Shown here: positions 61,240-64,000 of the stretch, piece by piece
Layout of the letters: each line of letters opens with the position of its first letter
Position numbering within the stretch: position 1 is the stretch's first letter
Assembly (NCBI RefSeq): GCF_000316625.1
Contig: NC_019676.1
Location: forward strand, 2,512,501 to 2,576,500
DNA length: 64,000 bases
Source of the DNA: Nostoc sp. PCC 7107
GTDB lineage: Bacteria > Cyanobacteriota > Cyanobacteriia > Cyanobacteriales > Nostocaceae
Direction: 5' to 3'
Translations under genes and position numbers: made by a program
Notes under the pieces: generated by a model
Databases searched by the model: none
What the model was told of the DNA's origin: nothing
The model's input: only the letters and a program-made list of their open reading frames with translations

Positions 61240-62574
61240 GTGGATGTCATAGTAAAACGATCGCAAACACTTAAACAAGCCTTGGTTGATTTTGTCCTAG
61301 ATGCGGAAGGCGAACTCGCACAAGCACTAGAAATTTATGCAGCCGCACAGTCGCGTCGAGGAAGTGGCGATAATACCCAACAAGGTTTAATTATTGATAG
61401 CTTTATTACAGAGGGAAAAGTTGGGGATAATTCACCTATAGAGTTATTTATTGCCAGCAATGCAGACTTATCAGAGAGCGATCGCCATTTACTCAATAGT
61501 TGGCATCGTACCTTTATGGGTTTATTTACCATCACCCAGATTCTACCTGATGGCTTGGAAATGATGAACTGGCTGACAGCTAAAAATTACATTGTCACGT
61601 CTAATAGTCCTGAAAAACAACGAGATATTTCTCGTTTCCAGATAGGAGATATATTGCTTACCCGTATTTCACCCCTGACTGAAAATGAGTGGATATTTTC
61701 TGGGACTCACACTTTTATGGGTAAACTCGGTAAGCCAAAACTCGCTGTTGCAATTGGTAATTTTAAAGATAATTATAAAAGTCATCTTTACAGTGATGCC
61801 CCCGAATTACTCGAAGAAGCATGGCAGTCAGTAGAACAATATCATCAGCAGTTTGTTGACTTTTTTGGTAGTGATGAAGTTACTTTACCAGGATACCAAT
61901 TAAACAAAAAAATAGTTGAATTTCAAGAAATTATCAGTAACAAATATCTCCAAGCAGCCGGACTAGATACTTCCAAATCTTTGGATGAGATAGCAGCAGA
62001 AGCAGGTATTAGTGAAGAAGAAATTACCGCAGCTGCTAAAGAAGTTGGCGTTGACTCTAATGCAGTTTCGCAAATGCTAAATGGAAAAAATGGCAAGCAA
62101 AAAATGGTTGCACCAAAGGTAGACTTACCTGCTGAATTACGAAAAGCTGAACAAGCCACAGCAATTTCTCATCCGCGTTGGGGGCTAATGTTTTTACCAA
62201 CATATACTAAGTTTACAACTATTTTATTAGCTGATGATTGGCAAAGTATTGCAGGTGCAGAAAAACTAATTCGTCACTACTTAGAAAATAAAAGCATTAA
62301 TGCTTATGTTTGGCATCAGTTAGCAAAAAAATATCCGAATCAACTAGAAAAAGTCTTGCAAGATTTCTTGCAGAGTCATGAGTTTAGCCTGAGTAATGAC
62401 TTGGATAAACTCTTGCAAGAGTTTGGTAAACCTACTGAACCAGAATTACCCGAAATTGCCAGTGTGCCTTTACATCTGCATAATTTATTTCAAGAAGCAC
62501 TGGCAGAAGTTAATAAATCTAAACCCAAAGCTAAGGCGCAAAAACAAGCCGCAAAAGGTTTTCAAAGAGGTTAG
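61240..62574 (+). CDS. Conserved cyanobacterial protein of unknown function
   Basis: 444 residues from the GTG at 61240, preferred to a TTG at 61234 because AGAGAG lies 8 bp upstream. It is largely soluble with two blocks. The N-terminal block (about 1-215) has WHRTFMGLFTITQILPDGLE and FQIGDILLTRISPLTENEW; the C-terminal block (about 290-420) has HPRWGLMFLPTYTKF. A low-complexity Ala/Glu linker (AAEAGISEEEITAAAKEVGV) joins them. A basic tail (KPKAKAQKQAAKGFQRG) ends it and could bind nucleic acid. No domain recognised. Convergent with the Uma2 gene; stops are 1 bp apart. Confidence 0.7.
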   Translation: MDVIVKRSQTLKQALVDFVLDAEGELAQALEIYAAAQSRRGSGDNTQQGLIIDSFITEGKVGDNSPIELFIASNADLSESDRHLLNSWHRTFMGLFTITQILPDGLEMMNWLTAKNYIVTSNSPEKQRDISRFQIGDILLTRISPLTENEWIFSGTHTFMGKLGKPKLAVAIGNFKDNYKSHLYSDAPELLEEAWQSVEQYHQQFVDFFGSDEVTLPGYQLNKKIVEFQEIISNKYLQAAGLDTSKSLDEIAAEAGISEEEITAAAKEVGVDSNAVSQMLNGKNGKQKMVAPKVDLPAELRKAEQATAISHPRWGLMFLPTYTKFTTILLADDWQSIAGAEKLIRHYLENKSINAYVWHQLAKKYPNQLEKVLQDFLQSHEFSLSNDLDKLLQEFGKPTEPELPEIASVPLHLHNLFQEALAEVNKSKPKAKAQKQAAKGFQRG

Positions 62575-62575
62575 G

Positions 62576-63142
62576 CTAATTCAAGTGCAACTCAAATCCA
62601 GGTAATACATCTTCCCCAGACAGAATTGCTGGAATTTGGATTACTTCGACAGAATTTTCTTGTCGATAAATTTCTACTTTGCCATCTTGATAATTAATCA
62701 GCCATCCTAAACGCAAACCATTTTCTATATATTCCTGCATTTTTTCTTGCAAAGATTTGAGCCTATCTGTTTCAGAACGCAGTTCAATGGCGAAATCTGG
62801 TACGAGTTGCGGGAATTTTTTGCGTTGTTCTAGCGTTAAAGCTTCCCACCTTGCCAGTTTTACCCAAGCTGCATCAGGAGAACGTTTTGCACCATTTGGC
62901 AGGATAAAGATAGTTGAAGAACTAAAAACTTTGCCTAATTTAGCTTGACGATTCCAATTATTCAAATCTGTAATTAAGTCTGCTTCTTGATTTCCGCTTT
63001 CTCCTCCTACTGGTGGCATAATAATTAATTCTCCTGCTGCGTTCATTTCCAAGTTTAAATCACGATTGGCAATACACAATTGATAAAATTGCTCATCACT
63101 TAAATGCGCGATGGGTTCTAGATTGAGAACTACAGTATTCAT
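62576..63142 (-). CDS. Uma2-family (DUF820) PD-(D/E)XK nuclease-like protein
   Basis: 188 residues, typical length. The DUF820/Uma2 restriction-endonuclease-like fold shows LIIMPPVGGESGNQEADLIT, the Asp of RSPDAAWVKLARWEAL, and PDFAIELRS with the following Lys region; these form the D-(D/E)-K site. Uma2 genes are numerous in cyanobacteria and function is not known; many are thought to be mobile or toxin-related. Nothing in the neighbourhood adds detail. Start ATG at 63142. Confidence 0.85.
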   Translation of the reverse strand: MNTVVLNLEPIAHLSDEQFYQLCIANRDLNLEMNAAGELIIMPPVGGESGNQEADLITDLNNWNRQAKLGKVFSSSTIFILPNGAKRSPDAAWVKLARWEALTLEQRKKFPQLVPDFAIELRSETDRLKSLQEKMQEYIENGLRLGWLINYQDGKVEIYRQENSVEVIQIPAILSGEDVLPGFELHLN

Positions 63143-63369
63143 TTAACTTGTCCTCGTGGCTTTTTTGCTAACTTCAGTTACTTTTGATTAAATTTTAACA
63201 GTGGAGTATCAGAGATGGTTTATCACATAAACCAGAAATTGTAGTGGCGTAGCCAGCCTAATTATTGATGAACGGGAAATTCCCAACTTTTTAAAGCAGC
63301 CTGGGGAGTTTCATCTGTAAAACTTAATTTTATATTGTATAACTTGGTATAAGTTCTCAGGGTAAGAAT

Positions 63370-63984
63370 ATGGCTACCTTAAATCGCGTTCTGTTTATTC
63401 AAGATACAGTTCTTAAACAAGAACCAGTACAATCCAGTCAATTACCTAGCACTAAGCAACAAAGTATTCCCATTGGTACGCTGCTTGTACTTAAGTCTTA
63501 TGAACTCCCAATCAATAACTCTGACCACTATAAATTATTTTTAGAAGATATTCAGTTTAAAGGTTTTAGTAGTAACTGGTTTGCTTTTGGGAAACACGCC
63601 AAAATTATCCAAGAGGAAATCACTCCTGTTACGAATATTAGCGCGATCGCCACTAAGCAACAATCTAAGGATAGTGTAAAAGTTACTGTAGATCGTCAGT
63701 CGGTCGGGAATCAACAAGGTTTTCTCAAGCTGGTGTTTAACGCAGAGACGATAATTAAGCGCCAACCTGTTGATTCTAAGGTGCTGAATGATCAATCTAA
63801 ACAGATAATTCCCGCAGGTACAGAATTAATTTTATCAACAGATAAGCCGGATACTAATAATAGTGTGAAATTCTCCATTCAGGATAATCATCTCAGATTT
63901 AACCTGAAGGATGTTGAATTTAAAGGTTTCTCGAAAGATTGGTATGTCTTTACGCAACACGTCGGTATTCAACGCGTTGATTAG
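63370..63984 (+). CDS. Protein with two repeated beta-rich domains
   Basis: 204 residues, no signal peptide. Repeat 1 (about 4-80) has LFIQDTVLKQEPVQSSQLPS and ends EDIQFKGFSSNWFAFGKHAKI. Repeat 2 (about 115-204) has LVFNAETIIKRQPVDSKVL and ends KDVEFKGFSKDWYVFTQHVGI. The shared spacing (KxxPVxSxxLxxxxKQxIPxGTxLxL) suggests small beta-barrel or SH3-like modules. I do not recognise a family; length and composition look like a small structural protein. The gene is complete inside the window (stop at 63982-63984). AGGGTAAG precedes the ATG. Confidence 0.65.
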   Translation: MATLNRVLFIQDTVLKQEPVQSSQLPSTKQQSIPIGTLLVLKSYELPINNSDHYKLFLEDIQFKGFSSNWFAFGKHAKIIQEEITPVTNISAIATKQQSKDSVKVTVDRQSVGNQQGFLKLVFNAETIIKRQPVDSKVLNDQSKQIIPAGTELILSTDKPDTNNSVKFSIQDNHLRFNLKDVEFKGFSKDWYVFTQHVGIQRVD

Positions 63985-64000
63985 ATATTTCCCAAAAAAA

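Noticed and set aside
1-64000. CRISPR arrays, prophage, rRNA operon, replication origin.
   Set aside because: No regularly spaced direct repeats, phage genes, rRNA sequence or DnaA-box cluster were seen. The short tandem heptamers are STRRs, not CRISPR repeats.

Overview
The window comes from a filamentous, heterocyst-forming cyanobacterium of the Nostoc/Anabaena type. The evidence is a hetC-hetP differentiation locus with a 17-bp HetR-box palindrome, very frequent GCGATCGC (HIP1) octamers, many heptanucleotide short tandem repeats (STRRs) typical of Nostocales, and several families known mainly from cyanobacteria (HstK-type Ser/Thr-His hybrid kinases, the lipid-A-disaccharide-synthase-like glycosyltransferase, CHAT-TPR proteins). 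No phage, intact insertion sequence or CRISPR array is visible.

Left part (1-12.8 kb): the 3' part of hetC (C39-peptidase ABC exporter), a 1-kb leader with a HetR box, and hetP. A second secretion set follows: a PpiC/SurA-like protein, a stand-alone IS630-type helix-turn-helix protein, a complete HetC-like exporter (cNMP-binding + C39 peptidase + ABC), its HlyD adaptor and a second PpiC-like protein. This is a plausible peptide-export locus beside the heterocyst regulators. Two long intergenic regions end in strong intrinsic terminators with no recognised gene just upstream, suggesting unannotated small RNAs.

Middle part (12.9-44.5 kb): mostly housekeeping and envelope genes. They are tRNA-Ala(CGC), a HAD hydrolase, an LpxB-like glycosyltransferase, a MATE exporter, a large secreted zinc metalloprotease, an EamA transporter, a 1533-residue TPR-CHAT protein, MsrB, a PPOX-fold protein, an HMA-fused P2-type cation ATPase, a Gfo/Idh/MocA oxidoreductase, a zinc-ribbon protein with a neighbouring two-repeat protein, glycerol kinase, a GNAT acetyltransferase, a PAS-Crp fusion regulator and two glycosyltransferases. 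A metK 5' fragment and two 89-bp inverted-repeat elements flank the oxidoreductase gene.

Right part (44.5-64 kb): an arsenosugar operon (arsM - PiT phosphate transporter - arsS) followed by two tandem Yfr1-like small-RNA candidates, a decayed alcohol dehydrogenase, a histidine phosphatase, two very large tandem Ser/Thr kinase - ATPase - GAF - histidine kinase proteins, a decayed H-NOX (heme-NO sensor) gene, a Uma2 nuclease-like protein and two uncharacterised proteins.

A recurring theme is repeats reaching into genes. Heptamer STRRs lie inside three coding sequences: the exporter linker, the LpxB-like enzyme, and the C-terminal tail and stop codon of the PAS-Crp regulator. A dispersed hairpin family (four copies) marks gene ends.
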